A DNA stretch of 64,000 nt. Source: Rhodococcus qingshengii JCM 15477 (GTDB lineage Bacteria; Actinomycetota; Actinomycetes; Mycobacteriales; Mycobacteriaceae). The position numbers and the translations under genes are program-made. The notes under the pieces were generated by a model that had not been told where the DNA came from, made no database searches, and worked only from the letters and a program-made list of their open reading frames with translations. Where the stretch lies: positions 5,203,001 through 5,267,000 of the forward strand of contig NZ_CP096563.1 of the NCBI RefSeq assembly GCF_023221595.1, written 5' to 3'. Positions 25,861-34,917 of this stretch are shown here, one piece after another (position 1 is the stretch's first letter; the number at the start of each line of letters is the position of its first letter).

Positions 25861-26984
25861 CGGTCCAACCCTTTCATGATCACGGTGCGGAGAATTTCGT
25901 TGGTACCGCCGCGAATCGACCACGACGGCGCCACCAGCACGGCCCGGGCGAGCAGCGACTCGTACGGATCGTCGGATGCAAGGTCCGGAGCCCGGCCGAG
26001 GTGCCGCGCGACGGTCGCAACACAGTCCTGTTCGAAGCGTGTTGCAATCTCCTTGATCAGCGCGGCCTCCGTGACCGGCGAGCGACCGGCGTCGACCATC
26101 CGTGCGATGGACAGCGACATCCCGCGAAAAGCCCAGCAGCGTGCGGTAATCGAGCCCAGATCGGCGAGGGCAGCTGGACCGCCTTGCGCTGCTTGGTTGG
26201 CCGCGAAGTTCTCGAGGACCGGCATCAGCGACATCCAACGGTCGACGCCACCTCGCTCGAGTGCGAGTTCACCGGTGTTTTGTCCCCAGCCCGCTCCGAC
26301 GTCTCCGAGGCGACGCGAATCCGGCACGAAAACATCCTGGAACGACACCTCGCAGAAGTCCTCACTACCGTCGATGAACGGAATGGGTGAGACGGTCAGA
26401 CCCTCGCTGTCGCGATCGACGATCAGCTGAGTGAGTCCGTTGTGCTTGTCTGCCGAGGTTCGAAGCAGGGCGAGTATGTGTGTGGCGTGGAAGGCGCCGG
26501 TGGTCCAGATCTTGGTGCCGTTGACTTTCCAGCCACCATCGACACGTTCGGCGCGAGTGCGCACCGATGCCAGGTCCGAACCCGAGTCGGGCTCACTCAT
26601 CCCGATCGAGAACGAGAACTCACCGCTCGCGATACCGGGAAGGAAGTACCGCTTCTGTTCTTCCGTGCCGTTGGCGGCGATGCTCGGACCCGACTGTCTG
26701 TCTCCGATCCAGTGATAGCCGACCGGCGCTCCCCGCGCGAGAAGTTCTTCGACGACGACCAATCGATCCACTGCTGACCGTCCGCCCCCGCCGTATTCCT
26801 TCGGCAGCGACATGCCGAGCCACCCACGTCGACCCAGATCTCGCGAGAACACCGGATCCACCGCCCCGGCCATCCCGAGTCCGAGCGAGTAGGTACCGGG
26901 GGTGAGTCGCTTGTCGAGGTACTCCCGCACGTCAGCCTGAAGAGCAAGCTCCTCGATCGTCAGTTCTGTTGCGTCGAAACGCAT
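25857..26984 (-). CDS. Acyl-CoA dehydrogenase, first subunit of a pair
   Basis: A 375-residue acyl-CoA dehydrogenase. WLGMSLPKEYGGGGRS, FSIGMSEPDSGSDLASVRTRA (FAD and substrate loop), GTKIWTTGAFHATHI and SIRGGTNEILRTVIMKGLDR are family marks. It overlaps the second subunit by 4 bases, giving coupled translation. The double TetR regulator ends 58 bases upstream. The arrangement resembles fadE17/fadE18 near mce3R in M. tuberculosis, but the exact substrate cannot be read from sequence. Confidence 0.88.
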   Translation of the reverse strand: MRFDATELTIEELALQADVREYLDKRLTPGTYSLGLGMAGAVDPVFSRDLGRRGWLGMSLPKEYGGGGRSAVDRLVVVEELLARGAPVGYHWIGDRQSGPSIAANGTEEQKRYFLPGIASGEFSFSIGMSEPDSGSDLASVRTRAERVDGGWKVNGTKIWTTGAFHATHILALLRTSADKHNGLTQLIVDRDSEGLTVSPIPFIDGSEDFCEVSFQDVFVPDSRRLGDVGAGWGQNTGELALERGGVDRWMSLMPVLENFAANQAAQGGPAALADLGSITARCWAFRGMSLSIARMVDAGRSPVTEAALIKEIATRFEQDCVATVARHLGRAPDLASDDPYESLLARAVLVAPSWSIRGGTNEILRTVIMKGLDR

Positions 26985-27042
26985 GACGTCTCCGATCAGT
27001 TTCGTGAGTCGATCCGCCGCCCGTGGCGCTTACCCGAATTTT

Positions 27043-28191
27043 TCATGCGCCCAGCAGCAGGGCGCAGCCGATCTCGAAGAGTCTGTCCGACAGGTCGTCG
27101 CGACGGCGAAGCCGGCCGATTCGGACGGCGTTCTCCACAACTGTCAAAGTGGCATTGACGGTGATCCTGGCGGTGGCGGACTCGAGGCCCGGACGGACTT
27201 CTTCGAGCATCTTGACCCATAGCGCGACGTACTCACGTTGATTCTGTTCACACGTGCGGCGGAACTTGTCCGGTAATTGGTCGAGTTCGCTGATCAACAA
27301 CCCGATCAAATGACGCTCGTTGATCGCGAAATCGATATGTGCGGCAAGCAATCCGGACAGCGCGTCCTCCGGGCCGGTTGCGGCGCCGAGAGCCTGTGCA
27401 ACGCCGAGCCGGCGACGCTCGCCGCCCCTCGCGACCGCGGAGATCAGCAGGTCGATCTTGGCATCGAAGTGGTTGTACACATTCGGGCCTGTCGTCCCTG
27501 CAGCCTCACCGATGTCCTCGGTATTGACTGCTTGATATCCACGCTCGTCGAACAGCCGAATTGCTTCGGTCAACAAGAGTTCACGTCTGGGTATCACAAC
27601 GGGCAGGTGACCCGTTGCCGCCACGACTTTCACTTCTGAGCGACCCAGTTCCGCGTATGCAGCGCGGTCTGCCAACTCGACAAGCAGCAGTTCCATCTGA
27701 CGCCTCGGCAAGGACACTCGATGCGAAGACACACTGTTGAAGACTGCGATGACAGCCCAGGCGAGCAGATAGCTGTCTTCCTCGTCGAGGTCGGGACGCT
27801 CAATTCGGATCAGCGCTGCATCGCGCGAAGCTGCACTCTTGAGGGTCGAACGCATTTCCTCACGTTGCTCGTCAGGCAGATAGCGTGCCTCTCGCTGCCA
27901 CAGGAGCGACAGACCCCGACGTTTGGACACCGATGCCGCAAGTTCGGTGATCAGTGTTTTCAGATCCTCGGCACCTGCGACCCGATCGTAGAGCGATTCG
28001 ATGCCTGCGTTGACCGCGGCGTAGAGGAGATCCGGCTTGTTCTTGAAGTGCCGATAGAGCGCAGGTGCCGTGATTCCAACTGCAGCAGCCACCTGAGCGA
28101 CAGACACGTTGTGATAACCGTGCTCACGGAAAAGCTCACCTGCAGCCGCAAGAATCTGCTGCTTACGGTCGCGGGGCCTGCGTACGACCAT
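27043..28191 (-). CDS. Double TetR-domain regulator, Mce3R-like
   Basis: A 382-residue regulator with two TetR DNA-binding domains in one chain. The first, near residues 8-55, has VSVAQVAAAVGITAPALYRHFKNKPDLLYA. The second, near 200-250, has VNTEDIGEAAGTTGPNVYNHFDAKIDLLISA. This tandem layout is the Mce3R type known from mycobacteria, where it controls lipid and steroid genes. The start at 28191 follows AGGAGAG; an upstream start adds 33 unrelated residues. It is probably cotranscribed with, or represses, the acyl-CoA dehydrogenase pair downstream. Confidence 0.87.
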   Translation of the reverse strand: MVVRRPRDRKQQILAAAGELFREHGYHNVSVAQVAAAVGITAPALYRHFKNKPDLLYAAVNAGIESLYDRVAGAEDLKTLITELAASVSKRRGLSLLWQREARYLPDEQREEMRSTLKSAASRDAALIRIERPDLDEEDSYLLAWAVIAVFNSVSSHRVSLPRRQMELLLVELADRAAYAELGRSEVKVVAATGHLPVVIPRRELLLTEAIRLFDERGYQAVNTEDIGEAAGTTGPNVYNHFDAKIDLLISAVARGGERRRLGVAQALGAATGPEDALSGLLAAHIDFAINERHLIGLLISELDQLPDKFRRTCEQNQREYVALWVKMLEEVRPGLESATARITVNATLTVVENAVRIGRLRRRDDLSDRLFEIGCALLLGA

Positions 28192-28313
28192 CGTGACTCT
28201 CTCCTTCGCGGCAGCGGACAAGCTCAGAGTACCGAGCCGAGGAATGAAGCAATGAACCGAACCGTCTACAGCAGCGACGATCCGATGCACCGTTCACGAA
28301 CACGGAATCCCGC

Positions 28314-28868
28314 TCAGGAGTAGATGAACGACTCGACCATCCGTCGTTCGGCGGCCCTGTCTGCGAGAGGCCATGCCAAGAGCATCAACACGATCCGAAC
28401 CACCCACTGCGACTCTTGACCTTCAGGATCCAAGCCCGCAAGTTCCAGCGCAGTACGCGGGAGCAACGGCGAGGACACGAGATACTCGTCGATTCCGTTG
28501 GCCCGCGCTGCCGCAAGGCCGTGGCTCATGGCAGCGTCGGATCTGATCGCGTCGACGGCGACGAGGATCGACTCCACGATGCGCTCGTCGCCGTGCAGTG
28601 ATTCGACGGCAGTCGCGACCTGGCTCGCCACGGATGCCGCGCCTCGTGACAACAACCCCTCGCGGATCGCGGACTTGCCACCTACGTAGCGGTAGAGCGT
28701 TGCCCTCGAACAGCCTGCGCGGGCAGCGACGTCGTCGGCGTTGAACCGATCGAATCCCTGTTCTCGAATCAGCTCCGCCGCAGCCGCGAAGATGCGCTCG
28801 GTTGCGAGTTCACGGCGGTTACCGCCGGCCAACCAGTCGGCGGCGCGGCGCTCGTTTGCACCGGTCAC
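28314..28868 (-). CDS. TetR family regulator beside the P450
   Basis: A 184-residue TetR protein with HTH FNADDVAARAGCSRATLYRYVGGKSAIRE near residues 40-70. It starts with GTG. It is divergent from a cytochrome P450 gene across a gap of 185 bases containing three perfect inverted repeats, one only 14 bases from its own start. It therefore probably represses itself and the P450. The ligand is unknown. Confidence 0.86.
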   Translation of the reverse strand: MTGANERRAADWLAGGNRRELATERIFAAAAELIREQGFDRFNADDVAARAGCSRATLYRYVGGKSAIREGLLSRGAASVASQVATAVESLHGDERIVESILVAVDAIRSDAAMSHGLAAARANGIDEYLVSSPLLPRTALELAGLDPEGQESQWVVRIVLMLLAWPLADRAAERRMVESFIYS

Positions 28869-28881
28869 TCTCCGTCACCTC

Positions 28882-28896
28882 GTCTCACTCTGAGAC
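28882..28896. promoter_or_regulatory. TetR operator next to the regulator gene
   Basis: GTCTCA-CTC-TGAGAC is a perfect 6-3-6 palindrome located 14 bases before the TetR GTG start, ideal for autoregulation. Confidence 0.65.
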
Positions 28897-28974
28897 AGAT
28901 TCAATCAGAAATCTCAAGGCTACGGAAGGCCGCGAGCCTCTGACCTGGGAGAAGTACGATGGGGTTGAAGTGCG

Positions 28975-29010
28975 TGAGATTTTCTCAAAATGCCAGTTCA
29001 GAGGCATTTT
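28975..29010. promoter_or_regulatory. Operator and stem-loop upstream of the P450
   Basis: TGAGA-TTT-TCTCA (28975-28987) is a palindrome sharing the TGAGA/TCTCA core of the site at 28882. It abuts AAAATGCC-N8-GGCATTTT (28987-29010), a perfect 8-bp inverted repeat. Both lie 44-79 bases before the P450 start. Confidence 0.55.
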
Positions 29011-29053
29011 CCACCTGTTGACTTCTCCTCGACGGCCGTGAAATCTTCCCTTC

Positions 29054-30277
29054 GTGACACCATCGACGCTCGACATCAACCCTTTCCTGCCGTCGAACAT
29101 CGACGACCCGTACCCGCTATACGACGTACTCCGGCGCGAGCACCCCGTGTACCGCATTCCTGATACCGACTTCTATCTGGTGTCCACGTGGGAATTGGTC
29201 ACCGAAGCCGTTTCCCGTACCGACGACTTCTCCAACAACCTCACCGGCGTGCTGGTTCGTACACCGGACGGTTCGGCAATGACCTTCGACATGAACGGCG
29301 GCGGGCAAGCTGTTCACGTTCTCGCGACTGCCGACGAGCCCGACCATCAACACCAGCGCAAACTTGTCTTGCCGACACTGGTCGCCAAACGTATACGAGC
29401 ACTCGAGCCGGTGATGACCGAGTACACGCAGCAGTTGTGGGACAACGGCTTCGACGGTCGACGGATCGAATGGGTCACGTCGGTAGCGGACACGCTGCCG
29501 CTGCAGATGGTTGCCACGCTGATCGGCTTGCCGGCACACGACGTCCCCCAATTGCTGGCGTGGTCGTACGACAGCACCGAACTTCTCAGCGGCATCGTGA
29601 CCGCTGAACGGTTGACAGGCGTCGTCACCTCGGCGGCCGAACTCACCGGGTACCTCTACAGCAAGTTTCGTGAGGCACGGGCTCACCCGGTGGATGATCT
29701 ACTCGGAGACCTCGTCCGTTGCTGTGACGCAGGCGAACTCAGCGAAGACGTGGCCGTGCTGATGTTGGTGCAACTCGTCGGTGCGGGTGGCGAATCGACC
29801 GCCGGACTGATCGCCAACTCTGCACGGTTGCTCGCCGAGCGCCCTGAGATTCAGACGCAGCTGCGCGAGGACCCTCTACTCGTGGGCGCGTTCCTGGAAG
29901 AAACGCTCAGGCTCGAGTCACCCTTTCGCGGACATCACCGACATGTCAACGCGGACACGACACTCGGTGGCATGACACTGCCCGCCGGCAGTCATCTCAT
30001 ACTGCTGTGGGGTTCGGCGAACCGCGACCCCGAGTCGTTCGTCGAACCACAGGTGATGAACCTCGACAGAGTCAATCCCCGAGCACATTTCGCCTTCGGC
30101 AAAGGAGCACATTTCTGTGTCGGGGCCGCGCTGGCTCGTCTGGAAGCAAAGATCGCGATCGCAGTCCTTCTCGAAAACAGTGCGCACTTCACAATCGATT
30201 CCGAATCCCCACCCCGTTGGGTCCCCAGCATGTTCGTACGCCGCCATCAGAGTTTGCGTCTCGCTGTCACCGGATAG
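29054..30277 (+). CDS. Cytochrome P450
   Basis: A 407-residue soluble bacterial P450. The heme loop is FGKGAHFCVGAALARLE with the cysteine ligand at residue 355. The I-helix oxygen-activation motif is GAGGEST (243-249), and the K-helix ExxR is EETLR (282-286). It starts with GTG without a strong ribosome site. It needs separate ferredoxin and reductase, and none are nearby. The divergent TetR gene is its likely repressor. The substrate cannot be inferred. Confidence 0.9.
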   Translation: MTPSTLDINPFLPSNIDDPYPLYDVLRREHPVYRIPDTDFYLVSTWELVTEAVSRTDDFSNNLTGVLVRTPDGSAMTFDMNGGGQAVHVLATADEPDHQHQRKLVLPTLVAKRIRALEPVMTEYTQQLWDNGFDGRRIEWVTSVADTLPLQMVATLIGLPAHDVPQLLAWSYDSTELLSGIVTAERLTGVVTSAAELTGYLYSKFREARAHPVDDLLGDLVRCCDAGELSEDVAVLMLVQLVGAGGESTAGLIANSARLLAERPEIQTQLREDPLLVGAFLEETLRLESPFRGHHRHVNADTTLGGMTLPAGSHLILLWGSANRDPESFVEPQVMNLDRVNPRAHFAFGKGAHFCVGAALARLEAKIAIAVLLENSAHFTIDSESPPRWVPSMFVRRHQSLRLAVTG

Positions 30278-30283
30278 TTTCAC

Positions 30284-31669
30284 TCAGTTGTCGAAATTGT
30301 GGGCTATCCAGTCGATCGTCTGCATTCCGAACAGATCAGTTCCCCAACCGTATGGATCCGCGAATGCGCGATCCATACTGCAGTCCGTGGGCTGATAGCT
30401 CACGTCCGTCCCTCGGCTTCTGTACGTGTCCGCCAGTTCTCGCGCATCAGCTGCCGGCACAAGTGACATCGGGGAGTCGTCCTTTGCGCACGAAGCTATC
30501 AATACCTTCGACGCCGGAGCACCGTGACCCAATACGTTGTCGTCGTACGCGCGCTGGAAGCTGGGTTCTGTGGTCGGATCGATTCCCGGCTCGAAAAGGC
30601 TCGCCAGCGGTACGAACGGAAGCGTGAAGTACGCCGGCATCTGGCACTCATCCCGGTACACGTCGGCAATCGCTCGGCCCACGGGATTGAGCTTGTCGTT
30701 CAACTTCATCTCGGGGTACCAGGGTTCGAGGCCAAGGAGCGTCGCAAATCCGAAGCCGGCACCGACCGAGGAATCTGTTGTCTCCATGAATGTTCGGGGC
30801 TTGATCACCATTCCCTCGAGGACTGTCGAGACGATGTCGAGTTCCGGTGCGTAGGACTGCGCAGATTCGGCGGCGAATGCAGTACCGACTCCACCACCAG
30901 CGATTCCGAACAACGCAATCTCCGCCTCAGGATTCAGCCCGGAATCCTGCACCTGAAATGCTGCACGCACAGCATCCAACTGCGCGTGCCCCGCGAACTT
31001 GCCCGCGAAGACGCCGTGAGGATCGCGGTCTCCGTTGTTCCCGACGTCGGATATCACTACGGCATAGCCTTTTCCGAACATCAGTGCCAGCGGACCCAAC
31101 GCCGACCAGGAGGCGCCGTCCAACGGATCGCCGCCCGTCCAGTGCGAACTCGGATGACAGTAGCCGCCGACGCTGTCGTTGGCCTCCTGGTAGCTGATGA
31201 CTTTCTTCTCCGATGCCGGTGTTCCGTCGATAGGGATCATCATGATCCCGGTGCTCACCACCGGCGTCGAACCGTCGATTCCGGTTGTAACGTACATGAT
31301 CTTGTAGGCGTCGAGCTGTCCCGGTTTGTATCCGGTGAACAGTACATCCACCTTCTTCGACTTCAGGAGATCACCGGGACGCTCGGCGCCGGTCAACACC
31401 GGCTCGTCGTAAAACGGATCATCGGGCGTGAGTGCAGTGAAGATCTCCTCTTCGGATGCGAACTCCCCCGAACTGAGAGCACCGACGGTGAACCCGTTGA
31501 ATACCTCTCCCAGAGTTGGGGTGTCGGTTCGAAACTCCTCGGATACAGGAGTTTGCACGTCTTTCGGGGCATCACTGTCCGGCACCTCAGCTCCAGCCGT
31601 TGCTGGCAGGACCAGCGCAACGGTCAGCGCTACCAGCGGCGCCAACCTTCGGAATGTCGCCGACGACAT
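30284..31669 (-). CDS. Secreted LIP-family protein lacking the catalytic serine
   Basis: A 461-residue exported protein with a signal peptide ending near PATAGAE. It has the secretory-lipase fold: GIMMIPIDGTP, VISYQEANDSVGGYC, GYAVVISDVGNNG and a C-terminal KVLIASCAKDDSPMSLVPAADA. The elbow that should read GxSxG is GIAGGG at residues 255-260, coded GGA ATC GCT, so serine is replaced by alanine 257. The usual late histidine motif (SHG) is also not seen. It is probably a non-catalytic binding protein. Its ATG overlaps the stop of the upstream secreted protein (TGATG). Confidence 0.78.
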   Translation of the reverse strand: MSSATFRRLAPLVALTVALVLPATAGAEVPDSDAPKDVQTPVSEEFRTDTPTLGEVFNGFTVGALSSGEFASEEEIFTALTPDDPFYDEPVLTGAERPGDLLKSKKVDVLFTGYKPGQLDAYKIMYVTTGIDGSTPVVSTGIMMIPIDGTPASEKKVISYQEANDSVGGYCHPSSHWTGGDPLDGASWSALGPLALMFGKGYAVVISDVGNNGDRDPHGVFAGKFAGHAQLDAVRAAFQVQDSGLNPEAEIALFGIAGGGVGTAFAAESAQSYAPELDIVSTVLEGMVIKPRTFMETTDSSVGAGFGFATLLGLEPWYPEMKLNDKLNPVGRAIADVYRDECQMPAYFTLPFVPLASLFEPGIDPTTEPSFQRAYDDNVLGHGAPASKVLIASCAKDDSPMSLVPAADARELADTYRSRGTDVSYQPTDCSMDRAFADPYGWGTDLFGMQTIDWIAHNFDN

Positions 31670-32952
31670 CACTGAACCGTCACTTTCAAACTGGAGAGGG
31701 CCGATTCGAGAGTTTGTGGGAGGGTCACCATCGGGCGGTGACTCTCCAATTGAATTTCGTAGGGAACACTCAATGTGGCTACGAGCCGCGGCCAATCTTC
31801 TTCGACCATCGCTCGGTACTTCGGCAAGAGCTGCGAGGTGATGTAGTCCCACCGGTCCTCGTACACCGACCAGTTCCAATCCGGTAGGGGCAGTGTCACT
31901 GTCGCGGTGCGTCCGTCGGCAAGTGTCGTCGTGAACTCGAGGGGCCGGAACGAGCGAAGCGGGACCACGCCGGCGACCGAGGGCGAGCCGGCAACGGTCG
32001 ATGCGTAGGTGATCGCTTCTCCCACATCACCTTTGTAGGCGCGCACGGTATCCCACTGGTCGCGGATGATCACCCCTTGCTCACGTTGGAGCAGTGCTAC
32101 GTTCCCACGTGCAATCCGATTCGAATCGCCAGAGGCTACATCACGCCAGGCGTCCATGACATCCTGACCGAACAATCCGGCACTCTGCATTTCCTCCAGC
32201 GCGGGAAGTCCTTCATCCACGTATGCCTGATGCATCGGCATCAGATCCGAGAAGATGTTCTTCTGCATCACCAGGATCATCCCCAGCACATAATCCAAGT
32301 CGTCCGCTGTGACGTTCCTGCCCACCGCGGCGAGTGCGCGCAGCCCTGCCGGCAATTGGTTCAGCGCTTGCACGCCAACCTGATCTGTGACCTGAGAAAC
32401 TATCGAATTGGAAACATATTGCAGATTCGGAAACGAGTACATGTCCGCCATCAGTTCGAAGTCGATCAGTCCTCCGCCGAAGTCCGCACCAACCTGTCCG
32501 CCCATGCCCGCCCACTGCAATTCCGGGTGACCGAGTTGCAGATCCTCGTAGTAGCGGTACGACTTCACCAGGTTCGTGCGATTAGCCGACACTCCGGCGC
32601 GCGGATTCCACGATGAGAGATCGATTCCGGCGGCTTCCGTGGCAGCGACCAATCGATACTGAAACAGCAAGGCCGCATAGGATTCCGGACTGCGACCACT
32701 GGCGCGGGCTTCTTCCACAAGGGCTTGCAAGGTGCCGAGATCAGTCGGCAACGCGGGATGGACACCGCCCGGACCGTGTTCGGCATTCCGATTCACCAAA
32801 GGCAAATTCACGTACTCGTCCAGCTCGGACGCCGACGCTGAAATCTGTACCGAGAGCAACGCGGACATCGCCAGCGCACATGCCGTCGCGGCTGCCAATA
32901 CGTCGCGCGCCCAACGACGTCGCCGAACACCTGCCCCCAGGTTCATCCGCAT
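31669..32952 (-). CDS. Secreted protein of unknown function coupled to the LIP-like protein
   Basis: A 427-residue protein with an arginine-rich start (RRRRWARDV) and a long hydrophobic signal ending near SASASEL. The mature part is rich in aromatic and acidic residues (WNWSVYEDRWDYITSQLLPKY) and has no family that could be recognised. It is coupled by a 1-base overlap to the serine-less LIP protein, so the two are probably made in equal amounts and may form a complex. A perfect inverted repeat lies 54 bases upstream. Confidence 0.72.
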   Translation of the reverse strand: MRMNLGAGVRRRRWARDVLAAATACALAMSALLSVQISASASELDEYVNLPLVNRNAEHGPGGVHPALPTDLGTLQALVEEARASGRSPESYAALLFQYRLVAATEAAGIDLSSWNPRAGVSANRTNLVKSYRYYEDLQLGHPELQWAGMGGQVGADFGGGLIDFELMADMYSFPNLQYVSNSIVSQVTDQVGVQALNQLPAGLRALAAVGRNVTADDLDYVLGMILVMQKNIFSDLMPMHQAYVDEGLPALEEMQSAGLFGQDVMDAWRDVASGDSNRIARGNVALLQREQGVIIRDQWDTVRAYKGDVGEAITYASTVAGSPSVAGVVPLRSFRPLEFTTTLADGRTATVTLPLPDWNWSVYEDRWDYITSQLLPKYRAMVEEDWPRLVATLSVPYEIQLESHRPMVTLPQTLESALSSLKVTVQ

Positions 32953-33005
32953 ATCGATCCCTGTACTCAGGTCGGCATAGCCCCAATCGACGCCGACACC
33001 AAATA

Positions 33006-33021
33006 CTTACTTTGCAGTAAG
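33006..33021. promoter_or_regulatory. Perfect 6-4-6 palindrome upstream of the secreted pair
   Basis: CTTACT-TTGC-AGTAAG has TetR-operator geometry and lies about 54 bases before the 32952 start. No regulator gene is beside it, so a distant repressor would be needed. Confidence 0.5.
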
Positions 33022-33190
33022 ATAACTCGAGCCCCGAATAAGTGCCAATCCACTGCGAACGCTTCAGGCATCTCTACACGTCGTTGCCGTCTGCAGTTGG
33101 TTTATCCAGTTCACGGGCGGCCGAAACCTCTCCAGCGGGCGACCAGCCGGTTACCTGATTGCCCGACACCGTCGGAACATGCGCAGCTAC

Positions 33191-33228
33191 GACTGTGCCC
33201 CCGGGTCCGGAAACTCGGGGGCACAGTC
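33191..33228 (-). terminator. Terminator of the SipW-type export cluster
   Basis: A 13-bp perfect stem (GACTGTGCCCCCG with CGGGGGCACAGTC) around a 12-base loop, 22 bases after the last gene of the cluster on the minus strand. Confidence 0.8.
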
Positions 33229-33249
33229 CAGACGTCGAGTGATTGGCCG

Positions 33250-34317
33250 CTACCCGAAGTCAGGCATGTTCTGCCCGCTGTCCTTGTAGAACTTCCATGT
33301 GCCGTCCTGCGGTGACTCCATGATGCGGTAGACCTCGGTTGCCCCGACAATCCACAACTGGCCGTTGTACCAATGCAGAGTGGAACCCGATTCCACACGG
33401 CCACTTGCGAGTTCGTTGCCGTCGGCGTCGACCACTGCAACCCTGTTACCACCCGCAGTCCAGCCGCCGGTGAGGCCGCCACTCTCGACTGTGTCCGTCA
33501 GAACCGGCTTCGGATCAGCCGAGGGAGTGGTCTCCGGCGACGTGGTTTCCGGGGTGGTCGGTGCCGGAGTTGTCGTGCTCGGTGCCGTCGTGGTCGTGGC
33601 CTCGGTGGTGCTGGTCGGCTCGGTAGACGTTGTCGGATTGGCGGTCTCGCTCGTGGACGGAGCTTGGGTGGTGGTCGTCTCCAACGCATCAGGCTCGTTC
33701 GGCACCATCGCTTCGGCCTGCATCCTGCTCAGAGGGTTCGCCCCGTTGGGTGCCGGTGTCGCCGGATTCCAGGTGTTGGTATTTTCCCAGGCCTGGTTAG
33801 CCAATTGCGGACCACGATTACCCTCGCATTCGGTCCTGTTACTTACGAGGTCCTTATGGGTTATCTCGACAGACGACATGAAACCAGATGAGATTGCCGG
33901 CCCGTTCACGGTGTACACCCGCGCCCACATCACATTGCGACTGCCATGGGTAATTCCACTGATGGACGTTTGGCTCGCCGACAGATTATCCGTTCGAGCG
34001 ATGTAGCTCGGATCGGATTTCCTCACGAAAACCACCTTGTACCCCGTGACACCTGGAACCGCGGGCCAGCTCAGGTTTGCTCTACGTCCCAATAGGTCTG
34101 CTCCTCCCGACGTCGAGCAGTTCACAGTCGAGGTCAACGGCGTCGGATAGAAGTTGCCCGTCGCCACCTGTGCGCCAGTCGAATTGACCACGTCAGTTGG
34201 ATTTGCCAACGTCCCAGTGGCCTGAGCCAGACCGAAAGCCATTGCAGCAGCGCCGCCGACAGCGATCAACGACCGCAGCGACTTCATGCGGGTGCTAGCC
34301 CGTCGCATTTCAATCAT
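33250..34317 (-). CDS. Secreted Thr-rich surface protein, last gene of the export cluster
   Basis: A 355-residue exported protein. After the signal segment (SLIAVGGAAAMAFGLAQATG) comes a fibronectin-III-like module (ANLSWPAVPGVTGYKVVFVRK). A Thr/Pro/Ser linker with repeated TTTxAPST and TPETTSPETTPS follows at about residues 205-265, then a C-terminal domain with WYNGQLWIVGATEVYRIM. The linker looks like a wall-spanning, possibly glycosylated stalk. The start at 34317 is fixed by AGGAGG 6 bases upstream; it overlaps the preceding peptidase gene by 8 bases. The cluster terminator follows. Confidence 0.78.
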   Translation of the reverse strand: MIEMRRASTRMKSLRSLIAVGGAAAMAFGLAQATGTLANPTDVVNSTGAQVATGNFYPTPLTSTVNCSTSGGADLLGRRANLSWPAVPGVTGYKVVFVRKSDPSYIARTDNLSASQTSISGITHGSRNVMWARVYTVNGPAISSGFMSSVEITHKDLVSNRTECEGNRGPQLANQAWENTNTWNPATPAPNGANPLSRMQAEAMVPNEPDALETTTTQAPSTSETANPTTSTEPTSTTEATTTTAPSTTTPAPTTPETTSPETTPSADPKPVLTDTVESGGLTGGWTAGGNRVAVVDADGNELASGRVESGSTLHWYNGQLWIVGATEVYRIMESPQDGTWKFYKDSGQNMPDFG

Positions 34318-34909
34318 TATGAGCCTCCTGAAGCTCCCCGCAGGTTTCGTCAGCATCGACGCGGGCGTCATTTGTAGTGGCGGCGCGGGCATTCTCCAGA
34401 CGCCGGTCTTTAGTTCGTCCAAATGCGATGACCAGCACCGCGCCTACCAATCCGCCGCCAAGGAAGGTTGCGAGCGGGCTGGAAAGCCAAGCAACGACAT
34501 AGCCGAGCCCGCCGACGCTGATGAACACTCGGTCGGCCTCGGTGATGGTGTAGGGCAGTCGATCAGCCACATTGTTGGCATCGCCCTTGAGCGTGGCGAG
34601 CACGGTGTCCGCTCCTGCCGATTCGAGTTCGACCACGCGGTGGGTGATGCGCACGCCTTGGTCGTTGTCGACGCTGATCACGTCGCCGACAGCCAATTCA
34701 GTTGCAGGCACGGTCTTCGCCAGCGCCAGCGCACCGGTGGAAATTGCAGGTTCCATCGAACCCGAGCGAAACACCAGTGGTTTGATCCCGAATATCAGGG
34801 ACGCGAGAGTGGCGATTATGCAGATGAGCCCGGCGACCGCAGCCACATTCAAGGCAATTTCCTTGCCACGACTGCGTCCCACGCTCACCTCCTCATCGGT
34901 GCTGTCCAT
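34310..34909 (-). CDS. SipW-type signal peptidase I, second copy
   Basis: A 199-residue membrane protease with an N-terminal helix (VAAVAGLICIIATLASLIFG) and a C-terminal helix (LATFLGGGLVGAVLVIAFG). The nucleophile lies in FRSGSMEPAI. The lysine of ordinary signal peptidases is replaced by histidine in VRITHRV, and an acidic residue follows in LKGDANNVAD, as in ER/SipW-type enzymes. A GTG at 34921 that overlaps the previous stop is an alternative start. It probably cuts the alternate signal peptides of this cluster. Confidence 0.83.
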   Translation of the reverse strand: MDSTDEEVSVGRSRGKEIALNVAAVAGLICIIATLASLIFGIKPLVFRSGSMEPAISTGALALAKTVPATELAVGDVISVDNDQGVRITHRVVELESAGADTVLATLKGDANNVADRLPYTITEADRVFISVGGLGYVVAWLSSPLATFLGGGLVGAVLVIAFGRTKDRRLENARAATTNDARVDADETCGELQEAHND

Positions 34910-34917
34910 CGCGATGA

